DNA of 64,000 nucleotides from Membranipora membranacea (Eukaryota; Bryozoa; Gymnolaemata; Cheilostomatida; Membraniporidae), in contig OU612066.1 in the NCBI GenBank assembly GCA_914767715.1, forward strand, positions 8,067,001-8,131,000, in the 5' to 3' direction. Position 1 is the first letter of the stretch. Every line of letters begins with the position of its first letter. The position numbers were made by a program, and so were the translations under genes. The notes below the pieces were generated by a model that searched no databases, was not told the DNA's origin, and saw nothing but the letters and a program-made list of their open reading frames with translations. This document shows, one piece after another, positions 34,359 through 45,757 of the stretch.

Positions 34359-36453
34359 GACCAAGCAAATAAGCGTTCTTTACTAGATGTCTAAAATATC
34401 GATAGGTTAAGGTAAATATAGATGACTAAGCACATTTCTTTTCATCAAGTCAACACAGCGTATGCGCTCAATTCAGGCAAGGAGTTAAAGACTTGAACTC
34501 CTTGATTCAGGTAAAACTAAAACAGTGGCTTGAAAGTGAGTAAACAGGCTATCTGGTCAATGACCTCTGCAAATTGAGTGATAACATCACAGCAGATTGA
34601 AATAGATGATAGGCATTGATAGTGTTCCTCTATCTAATAGATTTTTTTATTTGCCAAAACAGCCAATATAGGTGTTTCTCATATTCTAAACACACTGACA
34701 CATGTTGCGACCTCAGCAGATCCTCAATGAGTTTTTATATACACATAACCTTTGTGGATCAGCTGAGGCTAATCTGTTAGTAACGAAACGCCAAGCAGAG
34801 CCTTAGATCGCTCTCTAGGCTTTGGCAACCCCACTCGTTGGGGAGGCTTACAGAGCCCCCATGCTCAAAGTGGTTTTCATAAATCGTGTTTCACGCCTTT
34901 GAAATGCCGCCTCAAGACACACTAACGGCAAAACTCAGGATTTCAATCCTCCCAGGTTGAGAGCCCTGGTATATACTAGCTTCATCTAACATCTTACTGG
35001 TTCCTAGAAAAGAGACAGAGCCTAGGTGTATTTAGTATTTTGGAATAAATGAGTGATACGTACCAGTATGGTGTGTTGTTGAACTGACTGCTGTAGTGAA
35101 ACTAACCACTGTAGTGAAACTCATAAAGGAACTAAATTGATTGGTCAACGTACTATCAAAGGTCTTTGAATGGAACAAACATTATCAATATAATAATGTG
35201 CCTGTGCCTCCAGCATTCATCAAGGATACCATATCTAATCAAGAGTGTTTATATATAATAATACCACAGGTGAGACTAATGGGCAACATGCCAATTATCA
35301 AACCTAACGGTAAAAAACGATATCCATGACAAGTATAAAGTTTAATAATCATTGATCTTATCAAGATATTAGATTGATTATGGTCTCCGGCCATCTCCAG
35401 TTAAAGCAAAAAAAGCCGATTGAATCTTCAGAACAACATTAGTAATTTTAGGGGAGCACAATAGAGTTGCATCCAATAACATAGGCTATTACTTTGAGCC
35501 AATAATGTAAAATTTGAGGTTGAAGATCAAGATGAAACATTACGCGGTTGAGGCTATATTATTGTATACAAGTCTCAAAGAAGCAACTACACACTAGGAA
35601 TATCTGACAAGCTGTCTGTATCTGCTAACTGAGAGAACAAATATTATGATGTAATCTTATATGCCTTCGTTGTTTGAGATGACCCTGAACATTTATAAAT
35701 ATTTATAATGTTATGGAGATGACATAGCAAAGCAACAAGTAAGTGCCTGTATAGCACAAGTATGGTGAGAAAAAAGTGTACACCAATTTTCGATCTGGTT
35801 GGTCCTCAGTAAGACTCTAACAAAATTAACTAGAACTGCCGCGATCATAAATGCCACAAAACCTGCTTGTTGTGCGAGAGGCCCGAGTTCAAATCCCAGT
35901 GAAGACAGATTTGATTTACTATCATACCCATGCACCACTTGCGCCGTGAGCGAGCACACTAGCCACTCGGCCACGCCGACCATCTGAAGCTTACCGATTT
36001 TCATTGATATATATTGGAAATATGTGGTTAAAGTAGGCTGGTTTTAGATTTTTAATTGATTTCAAGCTTTCATGGCACATATCAGACAAAAAATATAATT
36101 AGCACACCCTCATCAAACAGGTTTTACTACACATACGTGGTAGAACACAGGACTGTGATTCAGTCGTTTCTTCTATTTTTTTCCAAAACACTTTTTGAAA
36201 AAGTGATACGAAGCACTGGATATGGGATTTTATATACACATGCGTTTATCATAAACACAAATCTGAAGTTTTGTGGATAACAACAGCTATATAATTGGGT
36301 CGTTTTAGCGGTAAAAATATCATGTCAGGCACTTAATCATGATGATGGTGTTTGAGAGGTTACAGATTTGATATGTTATGGGATAAGGCTATATTCTGAC
36401 ATATCAAATCAGATCGTAGTCGAGCAGTCAGTAGTAGGCTACATGGTACATAC
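34359..36453. other. Upstream region of GGH copy 2 and 3' flank of FMO duplication unit
   Basis: No gene recognised. A block at about 35065-35160 (GTGTTGTTGAACTGACT, GAAACTAACCACT, TTGATTGGTCAACGTAC) recurs at about 41140-41275. A tRNA-like patch at about 35860-35990 was noted and not accepted. Confidence 0.4.
35065..35160 (+). repeat. Interspersed repeat block, copy 1 (second copy about 41140-41275)
   Basis: The two copies share several 13-18 base runs in the same order, with an insertion of about 40 bases in the second. They lie outside the FMO exons, one on each side of the pseudogene. Confidence 0.6.
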
Positions 36454-36927
36454 AATCGTTATGCTTTTATTAGAAACTTTATACGGCGCCAATTTTTGGC
36501 AGAAAGAAGCGCAATTAATATTTGGCACAGATGTTTCATGATATTATTATCACTGTTATGATGACTAGTAAAATTCTATAAAAAACATGAAGTTTGATTG
36601 TGATATAGAGGTATTGATCAGCAGTTTTCTTGTTTTGACAATCTATGACTGATATTTTAGAGTCAAGTTTGGTTAAGTTATATTATGGCGTATATAGACA
36701 TACCTTAAAACTATGTCTTGTTTGTCTGCAATTTAGGTCGCTCCTAATCTACTGGCAAGCCGCCAGCGGCTCGAAGAGGAGCAACTCCAAATACAGGCAA
36801 ATTGTATCTTTCTTGATCTACCTTAGAACTACTGTTTAGGCTAATCTCTACAGGCATAAATTGGAGTATGACGTCAGCAATCAACTATTGTCACTTACTC
36901 ACTGTGATCTCAGGCTGTTCATAAACT

Positions 36928-37147
36928 CACGTCCATTTATAGTCTCGATACCCTGTGATACCGTGAGAGAAACCATGATGTTGCTTGGTTTTTTTGTCTC
37001 GGTATCAGTACGGGTCTACGGACTGGATCCTGATGGGGCACAGGAGCATTTGAGGTCGGATGCTCTTCCTGGCACCACCGTGACACGCCAGGAATCGAAC
37101 ACAGGACTTCTTGATTGAAAGACCCATGCCTTACCCATTGCGCCACG
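36928..37147 (-). mobile_element. tRNA-derived SINE inserted in the last exon of the FMO pseudogene
   Basis: The 220-bp insert is absent from the sister gene. It is bounded by a perfect 11-bp duplication, GTTCATAAACT, at 36917-36927 and 37148-37158. Read on the minus strand it starts CGTGGCGCAATGGGTAAGGC, a good Pol III A box, and has GTTCGATTCC, a B box. A body containing GGTGCCAGGAAGAGCATCC follows, with a 3' end that is not poly-A. The first bases and the CACGG after the B box can pair like an acceptor stem, so the head is clearly tRNA-related. Confidence 0.9.
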
Positions 37148-40100
37148 GTTCATAAACTATCTCAAATTCCTCTGCGTTTTTCATTCGATATATGCCACTC
37201 TTATACTCAGCTAAATGGTGTGTGCGTGTGAGCTTAACATGATCATACATATGTTCAACACAAGAGTCAGGCATTGGCAGGCCAGCTTCCACAGCTAACT
37301 CGCGATTGTAAAGCCACTGATAGCCTAACATATGGTAAAATGCCCTCTCTGGTTTTCCAGCTTGAGTGACAAAACTTTTATAATGGTTTCCATACTGCTT
37401 CCTCATGTCCTATAATGCAAGTAGAAATAGGAAAATTTGGTCAGCTATTCATCCTTTCCATTCACACTGACTAAAGTATTCTTTAGTTTGGCAGCTAGTG
37501 CTTATGTTGTTATGCAAGATTTTTACCCAAAAACACCGTTCACCGTTCGAATCATGCATATCATGTCATGTGACCATTGAACATCTATTTTATGTTAATG
37601 GGCAGATGGAGAAATGAGCAGCTTTCACTGAGTGCATCCATGCCTGTAACCAGTTTGCAAAGATAAAAAGCAGGATAAAAGCTGAATCTTGTTGTACTGG
37701 AACACGCTTGGCATTATGTGCATAGAATGTGACCTTAATGTTGTCACATGGGCTAACATGTTTAGTAAATCACACTTTCTGCTGTCTTACCAAGGAGTAC
37801 TTCCTAGTCTTACCAACCGCTTATTGGAGTTAAATGGTTTAAACTTGCTTGAAAATAAAGTGATGATGGGCATTTCTGAGATGTATTTTTCTAGGTTCTG
37901 CATTATAAAGCATCTCGAAAAGGTGCAAAATATTCTTATATATTAGCTATTTTCCATGATCCACTGATTGGCATTGTCGACTGGACAATGATCTTTCAAA
38001 ATAAATCGAAAAAACTAAAGCAAAGTGATATACTGCAGTAACACCCAAGTCTTACTTACCCTTTTTGTCTTGTAAGGTATATCGCCAGTGATTAACCCAA
38101 CAGCATATTCTGTTTGTTAGTGCATTTGTACAAAGGGTATAGTCATTTTAGTAGTCCCGATGTAGAACATCGAAGGATGTCTTATATCCACCATCACTTT
38201 GTAGATAGAGTGGATCATTTCATTGCTTGTGTCTGGTCGACAAATATCACTCAGGAAAGGAAAATGAAACCTAAAACAAAATGTTCATCTTCAACATAGT
38301 TTAATTATCTGCCATCTTTCATTATCCTCAATGATAGTCTTACTGCAGGACAGAATAACTTCTGACTCTTTCTACACACACAATGTCATATAAGAACATG
38401 AAGAACCATGGATTAAGAGCTTCTCAACTCCTCAGCGGAACTTAATTATCATTTGCATTTAAAAGATATATGTGATGGAGCAGAATCGAGAGCGGACAAC
38501 TTCATTCAAAGCCCCATGTGATACAATGAAACCAGGGAGGGTGGGAGATGAAACATGGAGGAAGTCCACTTATTTGACTTAGCGCTTCACCCAAGATTCA
38601 AAGGTGACGAATTACCTGTAGCCGGTAGCTAAGATTATAACGTCAGCATGTACAATCTGATCGTCTGACAACACGATGTCATCTCCAGCTATATGTGATA
38701 TACCCACTATCTCCTCAATCTTCCCGGGTAACACCGACTTTATTCTATCTTTATTGTGCGACAGATATATCTAAAATATTTTGGTAAAGGGATAGTTTAA
38801 AGATGAATATTTACGAGTGTTCTATCCTAGGGAGAACTTTATATTGGGATGTGGCTAATTGGTTGCCTAATTGTGTCTATTGCTATTTTGCCCTATAATA
38901 GCATGCCACAAACTATATTTCAATAAGCAGAACAGTTTTATTATCGGGAAATGCAAAAATAAGATTGTTTTTTAATTTCGTTTATTGCAGCCCCTTTTTT
39001 ACCCTTACTTCCACAATCACATTATTTTATCTACATCTGTGGAATAGTCAATCAAGCTCTCTACATTTGCATAGGTGGCATAGGCATAGGTCAGTCAGAA
39101 ATTTAGCCGGCGAAGAACCCATCAAAGTGGAGGCTCAAGTTCCCGGGTATCTATCATACCTGTGGGATGATACTAGTTGTAATATAATTCAAAGCTTACT
39201 GAAAACAACAATCAATGAGGGAGCTGAACAACTGAGTTTACCTTATATAAATCTGACTAAAAGAAGGAACACATGAATCACATGTAGACGTATAAAATAA
39301 ATTCAAGTGGGAATGTCAACCATAGCAGCATATTACATTATTACACTTATTACATGTATTCAGTCAGTCATCACAGGTGTAATTCAGATGGTCTGGGATT
39401 GACAAAAAGTCATCATATATGGCTATACGTGTATGTGTATCAAGATATTTACCTTTTTTGGCTGCGTCGTTGATATCCAGACATATATCTGACCCTGATG
39501 GTCCTCCTCCCAGTATCAATACTGTCTTATCTGTGTATTCGTCAGGTTTTCTGTAGTAATGTGAGTGTATGAATTTTCCTGTGTATTAGTCAGAGCCGTT
39601 TATATCTGGTATCAGTGGTACAGCATAGTGTCTGAAGCGAGTGTAATATTGAGCCTTGACCAAACACAGAGCGACATGATAGGGCAGGTAGCCTCTCTCA
39701 CTGAGTAATTGATAAACCGAACATCGGTACACATTTATAGTAATCTAAAGAAGGATGGTGAGTTTCTTGGGTGCCCTACTGCAAACCAGGGAGAATCTCT
39801 GTTCAAACTTTGTGTTACCAGGGAGGTATATCCCACCCTCCCTGGTGTTACTATTTAAAAATCAATCATTAAATTGAAATGTTGTGTCCCCTCTATGTCT
39901 GAGCAAGCAACTCCAAGTTGAAGTATATCTTTTGTAAAAAGATGCACTACAACAAGATGTATTAATTGTCTGTGTTTTTGAGTGGTACAGCTGGAAATCT
40001 CTTTCAGAACCAAGATAGTACAACATCCCTTTTAGACTATCTCTTCTCCACAAAATATGTATCTCAAAATGCCATATTGTCCAACGACATGAACAAAATC

Positions 40101-40743
40101 AGAAGGCACATGCACCAGACAAGAAAAAAACACCAGAACAAAAGACAGTATTTTTAATCAAAATTTGACTACATTAAAATGTTTGGAAGGTTCAACAACA
40201 GCAGATGATTTTGTCAAATTTTCCAAGGGGAGGGGCGCTAAATTTGCAATGGATGTTGATAGCCTGTTTTCTCATCAAATTATTCTCTCATTTATCTCAG
40301 TCTCACTCTCTAAGATGTCATGATGAGACAGTTACTGTAGGCCTACTTGCTTAGGATGTCCTGTCTAAAGTGAATACGTTGTTTTTAACTGCGAGATCAC
40401 TGTTACAAAAAGTTATACAACACACTGGCACACGAGGGACTCAAGCAAGAAGCTATTGTATCAGCCCCAGACTGGCTGCCTCATATTGATATTCAAGTCA
40501 TTGCATTCCATGATCTGAGATCTTAATATATTGCCCCAACATCTTTGGCTGGTTAATTAGCGCATATGTGGGTAATGGGGAATTAAATAATATGCTATAT
40601 AGCAACTTACCCGTTACAAAGTATGATAGCATCGTACTGATGTGTATCCGTATTACCAGTCAACTCGTCACATTCCAAACATTGGCATTTGAATCCAAAT
40701 CCGATAATGGCTGGGGGTCAACCTGGACAACCGTCTGCCTTAA
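37131..40743 (-). pseudogene. Flavin-containing monooxygenase, inactivated tandem copy
   Basis: Remnants match exons 3-7 of the intact neighbour: 40743-40611, 39654-39453, 38770-38616, 38270-38060 and 37409-37131. Exons 1-2, with the FAD-binding GxGxxG, are missing. Exon 3 has a 10-bp deletion (133 against 143 bases) that shifts frame. Exon 4 has a TAA at 39586-39588 within the FMO signature, one extra A in the run at 39454-39459, and a damaged acceptor. Exon 6 has a TAA at 38117-38119 where the sister gene has Tyr. Exon 7 is read into a SINE and ends in PWRNG instead of PPEITASK. Exon 5 remains open. With five or more independent lesions this cannot make an FMO. The NADP motif GGGPSGSDICLDI is still readable. 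Confidence 0.92.
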
Positions 40744-40860
40744 CTAAAACACATGCTAAATATAAGAGTTTGTTATAGAATTGATTTAAACACACTACAC
40801 TGTGATATAATGCTGTCATTTGACCTCAGTGAACGCTAACCGCAGGGTTAATTACAAAGC

Positions 40861-40903
40861 TCACATAGTATTGTATAACATATATTTTACAATACTATGT
40901 GAC
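40861..40903. repeat. Short hairpin
   Basis: CACATAGTATTGTA and its complement TACAATACTATGTG flank a short AT loop. It lies next to the pseudogene's exon 3 and has only a half copy in the corresponding position of unit B. Confidence 0.65.
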
Positions 40904-41139
40904 AGAAGTGTACCTTTTTTTTAGCTGTGTTATCACATCATCAAACATTCTCCTGTAACCAGGGTTTAATATAAGTATATGAAACTTAGTAAAAAGTTGT
41001 CATTGTGGAATCTACTTGAAGTTAGATTAAAACTCTAACAAGAAAAGGTTCAGCCTATAGTATGTAATCATTGATATGAATATATATCGGTGTGTGAGTG
41101 AGTGAGTAAATGAGTGATTGCTTACATACCAGTACGGTG

Positions 41140-41275
41140 ATGTGTTGTTGTTGAACTGACTTCTGTAGAGAAACTAACCACTATAGTGAAAGTGAAATTA
41201 ACTTCCCAAGAATTTAAAGTGTCTGAAAGTAACTAAATTTAAGTCATTTGATTGGTCAACGTACGTATTTGCTAT
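41140..41275 (+). repeat. Interspersed repeat block, copy 2 (pairs with 35065-35160)
   Basis: Same ordered motifs as copy 1, including TTGATTGGTCAACGTAC at the right end. Followed by three TACTACTTTATA units (41276-41305). Confidence 0.6.
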
Positions 41276-41494
41276 ATACTACTTTATACTACTTTATACT
41301 ACTTGTACCATACAGGCACTTATTTGTTGCTTTGCATTGAATTAATACAGATTTTCTGCAATGCTGTGTCATATCTAACATTATAAATATTTATATGTTT
41401 AGGGTCATCTCAAACACCCACGGCATCAAAGATTACATTCAATTTGCAAATAAATGATTGACTCACATTTTATCTCTCAGTTAGTAGATACAGG

Positions 41495-41530
41495 CTAGCC
41501 TTGTTCACGCGGCCACGTGAACAAGGCTAG
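41495..41530. repeat. Perfect 15-bp hairpin
   Basis: CTAGCCTTGTTCACG at 41495-41509 and its exact complement at 41516-41530 surround a 6-base loop. It lies in non-coding DNA between the two FMO copies. Confidence 0.85.
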
Positions 41531-41619
41531 ATACAGGCAGGTTGGAGGAGCACACCTGGTGCCCTGCCCCAACAAAGCCAAATAGTCTTAAGCCATGTTT
41601 AAAGTACATGATTCGTACT

Positions 41620-44600
41620 ATCGTTATGCTTTTATTACAAACTTTATATGCGCCAATTTATGGCAGAAAGAAGCACAATTAATATTTGGCACAGACATTT
41701 TTTGATATTATTATCACTGTTATGATGACTAGTAAAATTTTTAAAAAATATGATGTTTGATTGTGAAATAGAGGTTTTGATTAACAATTTTCTTGTTTTG
41801 ACAATCCATGACTGATATTTTAGAGTCAATTCCGGTCAAGTTATGTTATGGTGTATCATAGACCAATGAAGAGAGTTCATTGCATAGACATATTACGTAA
41901 AAACTATATCATGTTTGTCTGCAATTCAGGTTGCTCCTAATCTACTGGTAAGCCGCCAGCGGCTCAAGGAGGAGCAACTCCAATTACCCGCAAATTGAAT
42001 CATTATCTGCCTAATCTCTAAAAGTATAAATTGGAGTATGATTTCATTGTCACTTACTCGCTGTTATCTCGGGCGGTTCATAAACTGTCTCAAACTCTTC
42101 TGAGTTTTTCATTCGATATATGCCGCTCTTATATTCAGCTAAATGATGTGTGCGTGTGAGCTTAACATGATCATACAGATGTTCGACACAAGAGTCAGGC
42201 ATCGGCAGGCCAGCTTCTACGGATAACTCGCGATTGTAATGCCATTGATAGCCTGACATATGGTGAAATGCCTTTTCTGGTTTTCCACATTGAGTAACGA
42301 AACTTTTGTAATGGTTTCCATACTGCTTCCTCATGTCCTATAATGTAAAATTGGTCAGCTATCTTAACTTTTCATTCATTGTCCTCTGAAAAATACACAC
42401 TGACCAAACTATTCTTTTGTTTGGCAGCTAGTACTGATGTCGTTATGCAAGATTTCAACCCAAAGTTTATGATGGCAACAGAAAATCTTTAAAAGCATAC
42501 CTCTGATGTACGTTTCACGAGATGTATGAAACATATCGAAAAAAGGGTAGCCAGCAACGGTGGGCAAGGGTAGAGGGTATCTACCATACACAAGCTACCT
42601 GTGCTCAACGGGGCCCCAAAAAAAGGAGGTCAAATAAGACATAGTGTAGAAATAAAAGAAGATGCAAAATCCTCCTACACTCAAGCTGTTTTCCATGACC
42701 CATTGCTTGGCATCAAACTCTCTTCAATAAATCAAAGCATATCGATAAAAATAAGAAAGTGATAAACCGCAATAACACCGGTGTTACTTACCCTTTTTGT
42801 CTTGTAAGGTATATCGCCGGTGATTAACCCGACAGCGTATTCTGTTTGATAGTGCATCTGTACAAAGGGTACAGTCATATTATTCATGCCGATGTAGAAT
42901 ATCGAAGGATGTTTTATATCCACCATCACTTTATAGATAGAGTGGATCATTTCATTACTTGTGTCTGGTCGACAAATGTCACTCAAGAAAGGAAAATGAA
43001 ACCTAAAACGAAATTCAGTCTTAATAAATCTTCATCCTCAACATATAATACTTTGATTATCTGCCATCTTTCACTATCCTCAATCGAAGTCTCACAGGAG
43101 AGAACAACATCTGACTCATTTCAACACACTTTCATATAATAACGTGTAGAACCATGGATTTAGATCTCTCCAACTCCTCAGCGGAACACATCATCATTCG
43201 CATTTAAAGATATAATGTGATAAAGCAATTTATCCGAATCGAGAGCGGAAGCCACATTTGATGCATGGAAACATAGTGAATGTCCATTTATCTGACTTAG
43301 CGCTCTACATAGACTTAATGGCGCACCACCAAAGATTCAACGGTGACAATTTACCTGTAGCCGGTAGCTAAGATTATAACGTCAGCATGTATAATCTGAT
43401 CGTCCAACAACACGATGTCGTCTCCAGCTATATGTGATATACCCACTATCTCCTCAATTTTCCCGGGTAACACCGACTTTTTTCTATCTTTATTGTGCGA
43501 CAGATATATCTAAATCATTTGGGTAAAGGGATATTTGAGAGGTGAAATTTCTTAGTGTTCTATCCTAGAGAGAGGTTTATATCAGGATGCGACTAAATAG
43601 CTGCCTAATTGCTTAATTTAGCCCTATACTAGCTGCCAATAACTATGTTGCAATAAGCTCTGGTCAACTTACAGGGAGAACAGTCTTTATTTATCATTAT
43701 TATCCGGAAATGTAAAAATGAGTGGATAACTTTCAGCCCAATCTCACAATCACAGTGCTTTTAACTACATCTGTGGAACTGTCAATCAAGCTCTCTACAT
43801 TTACATAGGATCTTGGTCAATCAGAGATTTTGCCGGGGAAAAGCCCATCTAAATGGAGGCTACAGTTTGGCGGTATCAATCATAACTGTGGAATGATACT
43901 AGCTGTAATATAATTCAAAGCTAACTGAAAACAACAATCAATGAGGGAGCTGAACAACTGCATTTACCTTATATAATGCTGACTAAAAGGAGGAATACAT
44001 GAATCAATTGAGAAGATTCAAATAAATTCAGACTTGGAAATATTTACCATAGCAACAGCTTCATCACAAATATTAAGTCAGACATCACAGGAGTAATTTG
44101 GATGGTCTGTGATGGATATAAAAAAAATCATCACATATGGCTTATTGTTTATGTGTATAAAGATAATTACCTTTTTGGCTGCGTCTTTGATATCCAGGCA
44201 TATATCTGACCCAGATGGTCCACCTCCCAGTATCAATACTGTCTTATCCGTGTATTCGTCAGGTTTTCTGTAGTAATGTGAGTGTATGAATTTCCCTGTG
44301 TATGTATCAGACCCGTTTATATCTGGTATCAGTGGTACAGCATAGTGTCTGAAACGAGTGAAATATTGAGCCCTAAGGGACACAGAGCGACATCACGGGG
44401 CAGGTGGCCTCTTGCAATGAATAATACGTTTATAATGAGCTTAAAATTCCTTTCACAAACACATAGGTTTCTTGGTGATCTTTTTCAAACTAACTGTTAC
44501 CAGGGACATTGGGAAAAGCTTTCTGGTATTACTATGTTAGAAATTAATTAAGGAATTGAAATGTTGTGTCCCCTCCATGTCTGACCGGGCAACTCCAAAT

Positions 44601-45757
44601 TGAAGTAATATTTTTGTAAAAGGGTACATACACTACAACAATGCGCATCAAAGATTATAAATACATTGATTGCATTGTGTAGCAAGTGGTAGATAAATGT
44701 ATAATTTTTGAATGAGACAGTTAAAGATATTTTCCAAAACGAGAAACAGTACAGCATGTCAATTAGACCATATCTGCTCTATCATACTCTATTTATATGA
44801 GTATTCACAGAAAACAGGTTATGATGGTTTCTCCAATGAGTTCATTGGTTTCTCATCGAACAATATTCTTTTGGGTTTGTTGCAATTACTTTTATAGTAA
44901 CACCATCATTGTATCTCAAAACGCCATTTTTCTGATGTCATGAACAAAATCAGAAGGCACATACACCAGACAGGAAAAAACATCAGAGGCTGACCACATT
45001 AAAATGTTTGAAAGGTTCAAAATCAGCAGATGTTTTTGTCAAATTTCCCTGGGAGGCACTAAATATGCAACGGATTTTAATTGCCATTTATCTGACCAAA
45101 CTATTCAGTCATTTATCTCAGTCTCAGAATTTCTAAAAAGACATTATGAGACAGTTAATGTAAGCCTAGATGGGTTAAGATGTCCTTTATAAAGTGAATA
45201 AGCCTTACTAATGTTATTTTTAAATGTGAGCTCACTTTAAAAAAAGTTATACAACACGATGGTACACAAGGGAGACAATCAAGAAGCGATTGCTTCAGCC
45301 ACAGCTACCTCATGTTGATATTCAAGTCATCGCATTCCCTGATCTGAGATCGTAACGTACTGCCCCAGTTCAAGCGCTCAAACTGAGCTGGGATAACTGG
45401 TAATAGGTTGATAACGAAAAGCTACCACCAGCTATTCCGGGACAGTTACAGCGCTTAAACTTAGCCGTGTCACACGGCTACATTTTGTTAGACAAAAAAA
45501 CAAAAAAAGTAGCCGCATGACAAGCCTAACATAAACTGGTATTGCCCAAATAACTTTGGCTGGTTAATGAGGGCAAATGTGGGGAATTAAATAGTATGTA
45601 ATAAAGCAACTCACCCATTGCAAAGTATGATAGCATCGTATTGATGTGTATCCGTATTACCAGTTAACTCATCTTTCACTGTCACATTCCAAATATTGGT
45701 ATTTGTATCCAAATCTGATAATGGCTGGGGGTCAACCTTGACAACTGTATGCCTAAA
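41620..45757 (-). repeat. FMO tandem duplication unit B (pairs with 36454-40743)
   Basis: Contains exons 3-7 of the intact FMO gene and about 430 bases of its 3' flank. It aligns in the same orientation with unit A, about 5 kb to the left. Confidence 0.85.

Larger units (their letters stand above)
36454..40743 (-). repeat. FMO tandem duplication unit A (pairs with 41620-45757)
   Basis: Homology to unit B covers exons 3-7 of the FMO gene and extends about 450-670 bases beyond the stop codon, ending near the shared ATCGTTATGCTTTTATTA at 36454 / 41620. Exons are far better conserved than introns. Unit A has no counterpart of exons 1 and 2. Confidence 0.85.

Noticed and set aside
35860-35990. 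tRNA-like patch: GAGTTCAAATCCC on the plus strand and GGCGTGGCCGAGTGGC on the minus strand
   Set aside because: The B-box-like and A-box-like parts are on opposite strands, so they cannot belong to one tRNA or one simple SINE. At most these are two opposed fragments.
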